64,000 nucleotides of DNA, taken from Microbaculum marinum (GTDB taxonomy: Bacteria; Pseudomonadota; Alphaproteobacteria; Rhizobiales; Tepidamorphaceae). Location: NCBI RefSeq assembly GCF_042646165.1, contig NZ_JBHRTC010000009.1. One strand, given 5' to 3'. Positions within the stretch are counted from its first letter, which is position 1; each line of letters begins with the position of its first letter. Under the pieces are notes generated by a model that worked only from the letters and a program-made list of their open reading frames with translations, was not told the origin of the DNA and did not search any database. A program made the position numbers and the translations under genes. Of the stretch, positions 41,988 through 50,727 are shown piece after piece.

Positions 41988-42857
41988 TCACGCAGCCCTC
42001 CTGTCGCCAGCGCCTGCCAGCCCGGCGAGCAGGTCGGCCACGAGGTCGCGCGCGGCGCTGTCGCGGTACTGGCCGCTGGCGCGGATGTCGCCGATCGGCT
42101 TCAGCGCAGAAAAATGCGCAGGCGTCATCAGGTCGGACGCCGCGGCAAGGGGCTGGCCGACCAGGTCGGCTTCGAGATCCGTCAGGCGCCTGGCGACTTC
42201 CGAACAGGCGCCGACGGCAATCGCCGCATGGGTGATCGTCCCCGTTTCATCGGTCGCGACGACGGCGGCCGCCATGGCGATCGAGATGACGAGGTATCGC
42301 CGGGCGCCGAGCTTCAGGAAGCCGCCGGCCGCGCCCGCCTTGGGCTCCGGGATCAGGATCGCGGTGACGATCTCGTCTGCCGCGCACGCCGTTTTGCGGT
42401 AGCCGGTCAGGAACTCCCCGACAGGCAGCGTCCTGCGGCCGCGCGTCGAGGCAAGCTCGATCTCGGCGTCGAGGCTGAGCAGGCAAGGTATGCCGTCGCC
42501 GGCCGGGGAAGCGGTGCAGATATTGCCGACGAGGGTGCCGCGGTTCTGCACCTGGGCCCCGCCGACATCCCTGGCGGCGAGCTGGTATCCGGCGAACGCC
42601 GGGAGCAGGGCGGCGCGGCGCAGATCCGTCCAGGTGGTCAGGGCGCCGAGGCGCAGCCGATCGGCTGTTTGCGTCATGCCGCGCAACTCGCCGATCGCCG
42701 ATACATCGAGAATTTCGTCACGACGCATGTCGCCCCAGCCGACGCGGTTCGCCCGCGCGGGATAGACATCGGTACCGCCGGCCAGCACCGTGACCGGACG
42801 TTCCGCACGGATCGCCAGCGCTTCGTCGAGTGTCGTCGGCCGGCAGTAGGACGCCAT
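41988..42857 (-). CDS. Molybdenum hydroxylase FAD-binding subunit (CoxM/XdhB-type)
   Basis: A 289-residue FAD-binding subunit: N-terminal YCRPTTLDEALAIRAERPVTVLAGGTDVYP (FAD pyrophosphate site), VQNRGTLVGNICTASPAGDGIP (isoalloxazine contact) and a C-terminal CO-dehydrogenase-flavoprotein domain (GARRYLVISIAMAAAVV). It passes electrons from the 2Fe-2S clusters of the fused Mo subunit to NAD or another carrier. Length is normal. It is the first gene of the Mo-enzyme pair on the minus strand; upstream lies a 284-base repeat-filled gap, then hyuB. Confidence 0.87.
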   Translation of the reverse strand: MASYCRPTTLDEALAIRAERPVTVLAGGTDVYPARANRVGWGDMRRDEILDVSAIGELRGMTQTADRLRLGALTTWTDLRRAALLPAFAGYQLAARDVGGAQVQNRGTLVGNICTASPAGDGIPCLLSLDAEIELASTRGRRTLPVGEFLTGYRKTACAADEIVTAILIPEPKAGAAGGFLKLGARRYLVISIAMAAAVVATDETGTITHAAIAVGACSEVARRLTDLEADLVGQPLAAASDLMTPAHFSALKPIGDIRASGQYRDSAARDLVADLLAGLAGAGDRRAA

Positions 42858-42889
42858 CGCCTGTCTCCTAGCTCAAGCGCCAGCCGCCA

Positions 42890-43087
42890 CCTCTCCCCGT
42901 CGGGGAGAGGAGGATAGGCTTATCGTCGCGCAGACGGTTGCCGGCATTTCGCAGTGCCTGAGACCACCTCTCCCCGGCGGGGAGAGGTCGACGCGCAGCG
43001 TCGGGTGAGGGGGCGCGGAAGGATGCGGCTCGCGCCGTAACCCCTCACCCGGCACCTGCGGTGCCGACCTCTCCCTGTGGGAGAGGT
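42890..43087. repeat. Cluster of three CCTCTCCCC/GGGGAGAGG palindromes
   Basis: The 284-base gap between hyuB and the FAD-subunit gene carries three palindromes of one family: 42890-42910 (CCTCTCCCC-GTC-GGGGAGAGG), 42967-42987 (same arms, GGC loop) and 43067-43087 (ACCTCTCCC-TGT-GGGAGAGGT). GTGAGGGG/CCCCTCAC arms lie between the last two. These are typical alphaproteobacterial intergenic repeats. They separate the hydantoinase genes from the Mo-hydroxylase genes and might mark a transcription boundary. Confidence 0.7.
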
Positions 43088-43141
43088 GGGGGGAGATGGG
43101 TCGGCTCGTCGTTGTGTGGGTGTCCATGGCCATCGGCATCC

Positions 43142-44896
43142 TCACGCGGTCAGCCGGGCGTCGCCGCGCAGGCGCGACGTCTCGGGCATGTCGACCGTGC
43201 CGTCGTCGCCGATCGCAACGCCGAACAGGTCGCGGATCTGGTCTGTCGTATAGTAGCCCATCCGCCAGTCGCGCAGCACCGCAGCGGCGTCCCGCTGATA
43301 CGGGTCGCCATAGCCGCCGCCGCCCGGCGTCATCACCTCGACCCGGTCGCCGGCCTGCATCGGGATGCCCTGGTCCTTCGACAGATGCTCCGGGATCATC
43401 GTGCCGCCGCCACGATGGACTTTGACGACGTTCGGGCCGCCATCCAGCCCGCCGAGCACGCCGGGCGGGCCGAAGCGGCCGTGGTCCATGACGAAGGACG
43501 CCTTCGCGTCGCCGCGCAGCACCTCGACCTCGTAGTGGACGCCGAAGCCGCCGCGATGCAGCCCGGCGCCGCCGGAGCCCTCGCGCAGCGCGAAGCGGTG
43601 GAACAGCACCGGAAAGTACTGCTCCATCACCTCGACGGGCGGCGTCCGGGAAATGCCGATGGTCGAGCAGCCGTTGGTCAGGCCGTCGGTGTCGGCATTG
43701 CCGCCGTAGCCGCCGCCGGAGATCTGGTACATGACGTAGCCGGCGCCCTTCACGGGATCGAAGCCGCCGAGCGCGAAGTTGCCCGACGAGCCCGCAGGCG
43801 CGGCGGTGACCTTGTCGGGGATCGCCTGGACGAGGGCGAGGAACACGGCTTCGGCGATGCGCTGGGAGACTTCGGCGGCGCAGCCGGAGACCGGACGCGG
43901 ATAGCGGGCGTCGAGGAAGGTGCCCTCCGGGCGGTCGATCTTCAGAGGCTCGAAGGCGCCGGAATTGAGCGGCGTGTCCGGGAAGATGTGCCGGACCGCC
44001 AGGTACACCGAGGAATAGGTGGTGGCGACGACCGAGTTCATCGGGCCGCGGCATGGCGGCGAGCTGTCGGAAAAGTCGAAATGCAGCGTTTCACCGGTCT
44101 TTGTGACGGTCAGCGCGATCCTGAGGGGCTCGTTGACGACCCCGTCGGAATCGACGAACGCCTCGGACTTGTAGACGCCGTCCGGGATGTCTGCGATGTG
44201 GCTGCGCATCAGCGTCGCGGCCCGCCGCCGGATCTCGCCTATCGTCGCCGTGACCGTTTCGATGCCGTAGCGATCGATGATCTCGCGCAGCCGCCGCTCG
44301 CCGACATTGAGTGCGGCCGCCTGGGCGCGGATGTCGCCGATGCGCTGGTCGGCGACCCGCATGTTGGAGCACAGGATGGCGTAGATCTCCGGGTCCATCC
44401 TGCCACGCTTGAACAGCTTGACCGGCGGCAGGCGGAGACCCTCCTGCTCGACCTCGGTGGCATGGGCGGAGAAGCCGCCGGGCACCATGCCGCCGACGTC
44501 CGGCCAGTGGCCGGTGTTCTGCAGCCAGCAGTACAGTTCGCCGTCGACGTAGAACGGCTTGGCGAAGCGCACGTCCATCAGGTGGGTGCCGCCGAGATAG
44601 GGGTCGTTGACGATGTAGATGTCGTCGGGTTCCGGGGCGCCGGCCTTGCCCTCTCCGATCAGCCGGATCAGTTCGGCGGTCGAGTACTGCATGGTGCCGA
44701 CGAAGACGGGCAGGCCGAGTTCGCCCTGGCTGATCAGGGCGCCGGTATCGCGGTCGTAGATGCCGGAGGAGCGGTCGTCCGCCTCGGCGATCACCGGCGA
44801 GAAGGCGGATCGCGAGAACGCCAGATCCATCTCGTTGCAGACCTGCTGCAGGCCGGCCTGGATCACGGCAATGGTGAGGGGATCGACGCTCGTCAT
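43142..44896 (-). CDS. hyuB: Hydantoinase B/oxoprolinase-family subunit
   Basis: A 584-residue HyuB protein: MTSVDPLTIAVIQAGLQQVCNEMDLAFSRSAFSPVIAEADDRS, YIVNDPYLGGTHLMDVRFAKPFY, SPPCRGPMNSVVATTYSSVYLAV and the glycine-rich ISGGGYGGNADTDG/GRFGPPGVLGGLDGG regions are characteristic. HyuA and HyuB together perform ATP-dependent hydrolysis of cyclic amides (N-methylhydantoin, 5-oxoproline); related HyuAB-like enzymes include acetone and acetophenone carboxylases. It overlaps hyuA by ATGA. In this operon a ring-opening step on a partially reduced lactam is a logical role, which is inference. The symbol marks the family, not a proven substrate. Confidence 0.85.
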   Translation of the reverse strand: MTSVDPLTIAVIQAGLQQVCNEMDLAFSRSAFSPVIAEADDRSSGIYDRDTGALISQGELGLPVFVGTMQYSTAELIRLIGEGKAGAPEPDDIYIVNDPYLGGTHLMDVRFAKPFYVDGELYCWLQNTGHWPDVGGMVPGGFSAHATEVEQEGLRLPPVKLFKRGRMDPEIYAILCSNMRVADQRIGDIRAQAAALNVGERRLREIIDRYGIETVTATIGEIRRRAATLMRSHIADIPDGVYKSEAFVDSDGVVNEPLRIALTVTKTGETLHFDFSDSSPPCRGPMNSVVATTYSSVYLAVRHIFPDTPLNSGAFEPLKIDRPEGTFLDARYPRPVSGCAAEVSQRIAEAVFLALVQAIPDKVTAAPAGSSGNFALGGFDPVKGAGYVMYQISGGGYGGNADTDGLTNGCSTIGISRTPPVEVMEQYFPVLFHRFALREGSGGAGLHRGGFGVHYEVEVLRGDAKASFVMDHGRFGPPGVLGGLDGGPNVVKVHRGGGTMIPEHLSKDQGIPMQAGDRVEVMTPGGGGYGDPYQRDAAAVLRDWRMGYYTTDQIRDLFGVAIGDDGTVDMPETSRLRGDARLTA

Positions 44897-47001
44897 GCAG
44901 CCCCTCCCACGGCGATACGGAGGTTGCCGATCCCGTCGACGCGCGCCACCGCGTCCGGCTCGATGATGGTCGTGGCGTCGACCTGCTGGACGACGGCGGG
45001 TCCCGATATCTCGTCGCCGGGCCGCAACCGGTCGCGCAGGTAGACGTGCGCCGAATGCCACCGGCCGTCGGCGTAGAGATCCCGCTCGCCGACCCTTGCC
45101 GGTCCTTCGCCGCCGCCCGCCAGCGAAGCAAGCGGGAACCCGGGCCGGCGTCCGATCACCGATGTCACGAGATTGACCAGCACCGCGCGGATCTCCGGCA
45201 GGCTGACCTGGAAGCGGGCGAAGTAGGCATCCTCGAACAGCGTCTGCAACTCCTCGCGGGTCACGTCCGGGGAGGGGATCTGGATGCGGATCAGGTGGGT
45301 CTGTCCCCGGAACTGCATGTCGGCCCCGTGCAGGACGGTGGTGCCGACGATCTCGTCCTGCCCGGCGGCATTGATCGCCTCGCCCTGCGCCTTCTGGGCC
45401 TCCAGGGTCGCCTTCACGACGCCCATGTCGAGGGTGGCGACGGGCTCGTTGATGGTGTTGACGAGGTCCTGCCGGAGATCGGCGACAAGGCATCCGAGCG
45501 CATTGGTCAGCCCCGGCCGCGCGGGAATGAGCACTTCGGGAACGCCGAGCTCCCGGGCGATCGCCACCGCGTGCAGCGGGCCGGCTCCGCCGAAGGCGAA
45601 CAGGACGAAGTCCCGGGGATCGTAACCGCGCGACAGCGACACCATGCGGATCGCGCCGGCCATGTGCATGTTGCCGAGCTTCAGCACCGCGGCAGCGGCG
45701 TCCTCGACGGAGAAGCCCAGCGGTTCCGCCAACGTCCGGGCGACGATCGAGCGGACATGGTCCACGTCGACATGGCCGTCGACGGCGGTCAGACCTGCCG
45801 GGTCGAGCCGGCCGAGCACGAGATTGGCGTCGGTGATGGTCGGCTCGGTGCCGCCGCGACCGTAGCAGACCGGCCCGGGCGACGATCCGGCAGATTCCGG
45901 TCCAACCGTCAATACGCCCGCCGCGTCCAGCGAGGCGATCGACCCGCCGCCGGCGCCGACGGTGCGCACATCAACCATCGGCACGTGGATCGGCAGGCCA
46001 TAGTCGATGGTCAGTTCCGAGGAGACCTCGGGCACCCCGCCGAAGATCAGCGCCACATCGGTCGACGTGCCGCCCATGTCGTAGGTGATCGCGTTGGCGA
46101 GGCCCGACTGGTGCAGGGTCGCCGCCGCCGCGATGACGCCGGACGCCGGACCCGACATCACCGTCTTGGCGGCGTCGCGGGCTACGAGCCGCGAGGTGAC
46201 CGTGCCCCCGTTGCCGTTCATCACCAGGAGGTCGCGGGCAAAGCCGCGGGCTTCGAGCTGGCCCTGCAGGCGGCGCACGTAGCGGTCGAGGATCGGCTGC
46301 ACGGCGGCGTTCACCGAGGCCGTCGTGCCGCGCTCGTATTCCCGGTACTCCGACAGCAGTTCGTGGCCGAGCGTCACGTAATCGTTCGGCCAGATTTCGC
46401 GGACGATCTCGCCTGCGCGCAGTTCGTGGGCGGGGTTGGCGTAGGAATGCAGGAAATGGATGACGACGCTCTCGCAGCCGGCATCGAGCAGCGCCCGCGC
46501 CGCCGCGGCGACGCCGTCCTCGTCGATCGGACGCACCACCTCGCCGTCGACGTTCATCCGTTCGATCACCTCGATCCTCAGGTCGCGCGGGATCAGGGGC
46601 TGGAAGAAGCCCGTCATGCCATAGGGATTGGGGCGGGTGCGCCGGCCGAGTTCCAGCGTGTCGCGGAACCCCATGGTGGTGATCAGGCCGACCCGCGCCA
46701 CCTTGCGCTCCAGGAGCGCGTTGGTCGTCGCGGTGGTGCCGTGGATGAGGAGATGGATGTCAGACGGAGCGACGCCCGCCTGGTCTATCGCCGCGAGCAC
46801 CCCTTCGGCCTGGTTGGGCAGGGTGGTGAGCACCTTGGCGAGGCGGACGGTGCCCTCCGGAGCGCCCAGGGGGTCGCTCTCGTGGATCAGGAGGTCGGTG
46901 AAGGTGCCGCCGACATCGATGCCGCTGACGCGGCGCACGCGCGTTGCCGGCGTCACCGGATTCGACGCGTCGACCGAGATGTCGGCTACCCTGTCACCCA
47001 A
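44893..47001 (-). CDS. hyuA: Hydantoinase A/oxoprolinase-family ATP-binding subunit
   Basis: A 702-residue HyuA protein with two ASKHA-type ATP motifs: GIDVGGTFTDLLIH (about residues 27-40) and YDMGGTSTDVALI. It also has GHELLSEYREYERGTTASVNAAVQP, GNGGTVTSRLVARDAAKTVMSGPASGVI and FAFGGAGPLHAVAIARELG. It provides ATP-dependent phosphorylation of the amide for ring hydrolysis with HyuB. The start is TTG at 47001, chosen because GGAGGAG lies about 10 bases upstream and no better start fits; GTG a few codons later is possible. It follows the ferredoxin-NADP reductase gene by 101 bases on the same strand. Confidence 0.85.
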   Translation of the reverse strand: MGDRVADISVDASNPVTPATRVRRVSGIDVGGTFTDLLIHESDPLGAPEGTVRLAKVLTTLPNQAEGVLAAIDQAGVAPSDIHLLIHGTTATTNALLERKVARVGLITTMGFRDTLELGRRTRPNPYGMTGFFQPLIPRDLRIEVIERMNVDGEVVRPIDEDGVAAAARALLDAGCESVVIHFLHSYANPAHELRAGEIVREIWPNDYVTLGHELLSEYREYERGTTASVNAAVQPILDRYVRRLQGQLEARGFARDLLVMNGNGGTVTSRLVARDAAKTVMSGPASGVIAAAATLHQSGLANAITYDMGGTSTDVALIFGGVPEVSSELTIDYGLPIHVPMVDVRTVGAGGGSIASLDAAGVLTVGPESAGSSPGPVCYGRGGTEPTITDANLVLGRLDPAGLTAVDGHVDVDHVRSIVARTLAEPLGFSVEDAAAAVLKLGNMHMAGAIRMVSLSRGYDPRDFVLFAFGGAGPLHAVAIARELGVPEVLIPARPGLTNALGCLVADLRQDLVNTINEPVATLDMGVVKATLEAQKAQGEAINAAGQDEIVGTTVLHGADMQFRGQTHLIRIQIPSPDVTREELQTLFEDAYFARFQVSLPEIRAVLVNLVTSVIGRRPGFPLASLAGGGEGPARVGERDLYADGRWHSAHVYLRDRLRPGDEISGPAVVQQVDATTIIEPDAVARVDGIGNLRIAVGGAA

Positions 47002-47102
47002 AGCGCTCTCTCCTCCTCGAAACGCTCAGCGGCTATGTGTCAGTCGATCAGGTCCGGTCCTGCTCCGGCTCGCTAGCGATGCTTCCCGTTGCCGGCATCA
47101 AT

Positions 47103-47876
47103 TCAGCGCTCCACGAACGCCTTCTCGATGACGTACTGGCCGGGACGCGCCAGCGAGCCCTCCTCGAAGTCCAGTTCCTCCATCAGGCCGACCATGTCGG
47201 CGAGCATGGCCGGGCTGCCGCAGATCATCACCCGGTCGGTGTCGGGGCACAACGGCGGCTGGCCGAGCTCGGTGCCGATCTCGCCGCTCCGGAGCAGCTC
47301 GGTGACGCGGCCCCGGTTGACGAAGGGCTCGCGCGTGACTGTCGGATAGTACCGCATCTTGAGGCGGGCGATCTCGCCGAGATACTCGTCCTGCATGAGG
47401 TCGGCCACGATCTTCTCGCCATAGGCCAACTCGTCGACGAAGCGGCAGCCGTGCACCAGCACGATCGTCTCGAAGCGCTCGTAGATGACCGGATCCTTGA
47501 CGATCGAGGCGAAGGGGGCGAGGCCTGTGCCGGTCGACACCAGGTAGAGCCGCCTGCCGTCGGTCAGGCTGTCCTGGACGAGGGTTCCGGTCGGCTTGCG
47601 GCCGATCATGATCTCGTCGCCTTCCCGAATATGAGCAAGGCGGGAGGTCAGCGGGCCGTCCGGCACCTTGATGGAGAAGAACTCGAGCGAGTCCTCGTAG
47701 TTGGCGCTGGCCATCGAGTAGGCACGCATCAGCGGCTTGCCGTCGACCGGCAGCCCGATCATCACGAACTGGCCGTTTTCGAACCGGAACCCCTGGTCCC
47801 GCGTTGTGCGGAAGCTGAACAGCCTATCGGTCCAGTGACGGACGTCGAGGACGCGCTGCGTGTCGATGGCGGCCAT
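47103..47876 (-). CDS. fpr: Ferredoxin--NADP+ reductase (bacterial plant-type, subclass I)
   Basis: A 257-residue FAD reductase: RAYSMASANYEDSLEFFSIKV (FAD contact RxYS), GTLVQDSL, VSTGTGLAPFASIVKDP (NADP pyrophosphate loop), MICGSPAMLADMVGLMEE (CGS motif) and the C-terminal extension ending AFVER typical of subclass I proteobacterial FPRs. It exchanges electrons between NADPH and ferredoxin or flavodoxin. GGAG precedes the ATG at 47876. It is often a stand-alone housekeeping or oxidative-stress gene. Here it lies just upstream of and parallel to hyuA, and could supply low-potential electrons for the 6-hydroxynicotinate reductase homologue. No ferredoxin gene is in the window. Confidence 0.9.
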   Translation of the reverse strand: MAAIDTQRVLDVRHWTDRLFSFRTTRDQGFRFENGQFVMIGLPVDGKPLMRAYSMASANYEDSLEFFSIKVPDGPLTSRLAHIREGDEIMIGRKPTGTLVQDSLTDGRRLYLVSTGTGLAPFASIVKDPVIYERFETIVLVHGCRFVDELAYGEKIVADLMQDEYLGEIARLKMRYYPTVTREPFVNRGRVTELLRSGEIGTELGQPPLCPDTDRVMICGSPAMLADMVGLMEELDFEEGSLARPGQYVIEKAFVER

Positions 47877-47894
47877 GGAATGCTCCAGGAGATC

Positions 47895-47922
47895 ATTCGT
47901 ACACATATGTTTGTACACGAAT
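47895..47922 (-). promoter_or_regulatory. Imperfect palindrome in the fpr/asmA divergent promoter region
   Basis: In the 127-base gap between fpr and the divergent AsmA-family gene, a 28-bp imperfect inverted repeat (ATTCGTACA … TGTACACGAAT) matches at about 10 of 14 paired positions. It lies 19 bases from the fpr start. The AT-rich surroundings fit a promoter. It could be an operator or a -35/-10 overlap; no regulator can be named. Confidence 0.35.
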
Positions 47923-48003
47923 GACTTTGGGTGATCAATGCCATGGACGCGGTTTGCTGCTACCGTGTCACGATCCTGCAAATTAGCGGCGGAACGAACA
48001 GAG

Positions 48004-50721
48004 ATGGCGGCATCCGAAACCATGACACGCAAGCGCCCGGTTTGGGCGCGCCTTCTGGCGGGGCTCCTCGGCGTCCTGGTCGTCGTCGTGGTTGCTGCGG
48101 CCGCGCTGGTGGTGCTGTTTCCGAAAGCGGGCATCTTCTCGCCGATGCGGGCCGCCCTGATGGAGCGCGTCCTGTCATCCGCGTTCGGCCAGACCGTGGT
48201 GATCGACGGACCGGTCACGTTCGAGCTGGGCCGGGTGTTCCGGGCGACGGGGTCGGACATCCGCGTCCTGCGTTCGGACGACGCCGGCGACCAGGCCGAC
48301 GGACAGGAGGTCGACCGGCTGGATCACGGGTCCGTTGGACTGCTCACGTCGGCACTGTTGGCAGGTCGCGTCGATCTCGAGGAACTCACCCTGGACGGCG
48401 TCCATCTCGCGGAGAACAGCACGCTGTTCAGGGTGGACGTGGAGGGCGGCGTCCACATGCCGGTGGAGGCCCGCATGATCGGCGTCGTTCCCTGGATCGT
48501 ATACCTCTCCCGGGAGGCGGACGTGCAGGTGACCGACGTGCACTACGTCTACAGCAACCAGACCAGCGGCTGGCTGTTCGACGTCGTCCTGGACGAGCTC
48601 AGCAATACCCGCAATCCGGCGAACGACGCGGCGACCCTGACGTCCAGCGGCACGATCAACGGAAAGACGATCACCATCGACAACGACTTCGTTCCGGCGG
48701 ACGGCGAGGGGCCGGACCGCTTCGCCATGACCGTGACGACGCCCGGCGCGGTCGTCAGGCTCACCGGTTTCGCGCCGGAGACTCCCGAACCGACCGTCAA
48801 GAGCATGGCCATGCGCACGGAAGTCTCCTCGGTCGGCGACGTGCTCGAACTGTTCGAACTGCAGCGGACCTTCGAGGGAACCGGGACGCTGAGCGCCGAC
48901 GTCGCCGGCGACAGCGGCCTTCCCGCGCTCGAGAACATCGTCGCGGAAGTCCGGGTAGACTCCGGGCTCGACGTGCGCGTGACCGGCAGGGTCGACGACC
49001 TCGCCAATCGCAAGGGCTTCGACATCACCGCCGCGGCCAACTGGCCGCCCGGGGGCGCGGAAATCAGCGAGGACGAGGGTCTCTTGTCCTTCGCCATCTA
49101 CCAGATCACCGCCCGGCTGGCCGGCGACCTGGGGGCGCTTGCGATGACCGACGGGTGGATCACCACGAACCTGTTCTCCAGCGCCATACCCCAGTTCGGC
49201 CCGATCTCGGCTGCCGACGTCCGCCGCGAAGACAATGGCCGGATCGCCGTCGTCGGCCTGAACGTCCTGGCCGGCCCGCCGGAGGACCGCACGCTGGACC
49301 TCAGCGGACAGATCGGCGATCTGCTGCGGTTCGCCGAATTCGAGCTGAAGGGGAACGTCTCGGTTCCTGTCGCCGCGCTCCTCGATCTCCAGACGGACGC
49401 GGAATCGCTTGGCCGGCTGGCCGGTGAATTTGCCGTCTCCGACGCAGGCGGCGAGGCCGGCATCGACACGTTCAACGCCAGCATCACCGGTTCGCAACTC
49501 GTCTCGGCCGATGTCGCCCTGAAGGCGGACCAGAGCCAGTCCGTCCACAATGCGGCGTTCAACGTGAACCTGAACGTGCCGGACTACGCGCAACTCGCGT
49601 CCGCACTGTCGGTGCGAGAGGTGCCGATCGGCGCCATCGCCTTCAAGGGCGCCCTGGCCGTGGCATCCGACAGCGGCTCCTTCAACGGTCAACTCAGCTT
49701 CGGGAGCACGGTGCTGACGGAGGATCTCGTCCTGAAGACCGAAGGCGCGCGCCCGGTCATCACCGGTACGGTATCCTCCCCCGACCTGATCATGGCCGAC
49801 CTCTCCCGTCTGGTCGAAGTCGGCACCGACCTCGGCCGGCTCAGGGCGCAGGCGGTGGCTGCGCGTGCCGACCGTGACGGTCGCACCGCAGAGGTGACCG
49901 GGACCGGCAAGGCGCTCCTCAATCCGCGCATCGACGTCGAGGTGAACGCCGGCCGCGTCGACAGCGGCGGCGACAGCGCCAGCGGCGTATCCGGCAGATT
50001 CGGGTTCGACGACGGGCTGGCAACCGCGCAGGGAGTCAAGCTGAAGTATCGCAGCGGCCTGTTCGACTTCGACGGCAGGATGCACGTTCGCGAGGCAGGC
50101 CGGCCCTTCGAGGTCGACGGCCGCATGAGCAACTGGCCGATCGGCGAGGTGCTGAAGGACCTGGACGTCGACCTGCCGTTGAGCGGCAGCCTGGCGGCGT
50201 CATTCAAGATCGCATCCTCAGGCGACACCGTTCACGAAGCGGTACGGGCCGCCAACGGTGACCTCAACCTGCATATCCGGCGCGGTTCGATCGGCAACCG
50301 GATGCTCGATTTCTCGGGTCTGGTGCTGCCTTCGTGGCTGACGGCCGAATCCGCCAAGACCGGCGTCTCGCGGATCGAGTGCTTCGACGCGCGGCTTGCC
50401 TTTTCTCCGGGTGTCGCAGTGGTCAATTCTGCCGTCGTCGAGACCGACGACGTCATCGTCACCGCATCCGGCCGCATCGATTTCAAGGCCGACACGATCG
50501 ACATCCAGGCGACGCCCAGGGCCCTGCATCCAAACCTGATCCCGATCGTCTCTCCCTTCTCGATCGAGGGCAAGCTTTCCGATCCAAAGGTCGAGGTGAA
50601 GGGCGGCATGGTCGGCCGTGCAGCAGCGGAAGCTCTGGCACTGCCGTTCAATGCGCTCGGCACGCTGTTGGGCGTAGACAAGGCGGATCCGAAATCCGAG
50701 CAGAAGGAGGTGAGCTGCTGA
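48004..50721 (+). CDS. AsmA-family envelope protein
   Basis: A 905-residue protein with one N-terminal transmembrane segment (about residues 14-37, WARLLAGLLGVLVVVVVAAAALVVLF). A very long periplasmic part is rich in repeated amphipathic beta-strands, with an AsmA-like C-terminal domain (FEVDGRMSNWPIGEVLKDLDVDLPLSGSLAASFKIASSGDT … LNLHIRRGSIGNRM … GRIDFKADTIDIQATPRALHPNLIPIVSPFSIEGKLSDPKV). AsmA proteins are thought to form grooves that move phospholipid between the membranes. ATG 48004 or 48022 are both possible starts with weak ribosome binding sites; an earlier ATG at 47938 gives an implausible leader. It ends 6 bases before the convergent DeoR gene and is not linked to the catabolic operons. 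Confidence 0.8.
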   Translation: MAASETMTRKRPVWARLLAGLLGVLVVVVVAAAALVVLFPKAGIFSPMRAALMERVLSSAFGQTVVIDGPVTFELGRVFRATGSDIRVLRSDDAGDQADGQEVDRLDHGSVGLLTSALLAGRVDLEELTLDGVHLAENSTLFRVDVEGGVHMPVEARMIGVVPWIVYLSREADVQVTDVHYVYSNQTSGWLFDVVLDELSNTRNPANDAATLTSSGTINGKTITIDNDFVPADGEGPDRFAMTVTTPGAVVRLTGFAPETPEPTVKSMAMRTEVSSVGDVLELFELQRTFEGTGTLSADVAGDSGLPALENIVAEVRVDSGLDVRVTGRVDDLANRKGFDITAAANWPPGGAEISEDEGLLSFAIYQITARLAGDLGALAMTDGWITTNLFSSAIPQFGPISAADVRREDNGRIAVVGLNVLAGPPEDRTLDLSGQIGDLLRFAEFELKGNVSVPVAALLDLQTDAESLGRLAGEFAVSDAGGEAGIDTFNASITGSQLVSADVALKADQSQSVHNAAFNVNLNVPDYAQLASALSVREVPIGAIAFKGALAVASDSGSFNGQLSFGSTVLTEDLVLKTEGARPVITGTVSSPDLIMADLSRLVEVGTDLGRLRAQAVAARADRDGRTAEVTGTGKALLNPRIDVEVNAGRVDSGGDSASGVSGRFGFDDGLATAQGVKLKYRSGLFDFDGRMHVREAGRPFEVDGRMSNWPIGEVLKDLDVDLPLSGSLAASFKIASSGDTVHEAVRAANGDLNLHIRRGSIGNRMLDFSGLVLPSWLTAESAKTGVSRIECFDARLAFSPGVAVVNSAVVETDDVIVTASGRIDFKADTIDIQATPRALHPNLIPIVSPFSIEGKLSDPKVEVKGGMVGRAAAEALALPFNALGTLLGVDKADPKSEQKEVSC

Positions 50722-50727
50722 GACCGC

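Noticed and set aside
45046..47076. A 676-codon plus-strand open frame over hyuA
   Set aside because: Antisense to a complete HyuA with both ATP motifs; no domain is recognisable in the plus frame.
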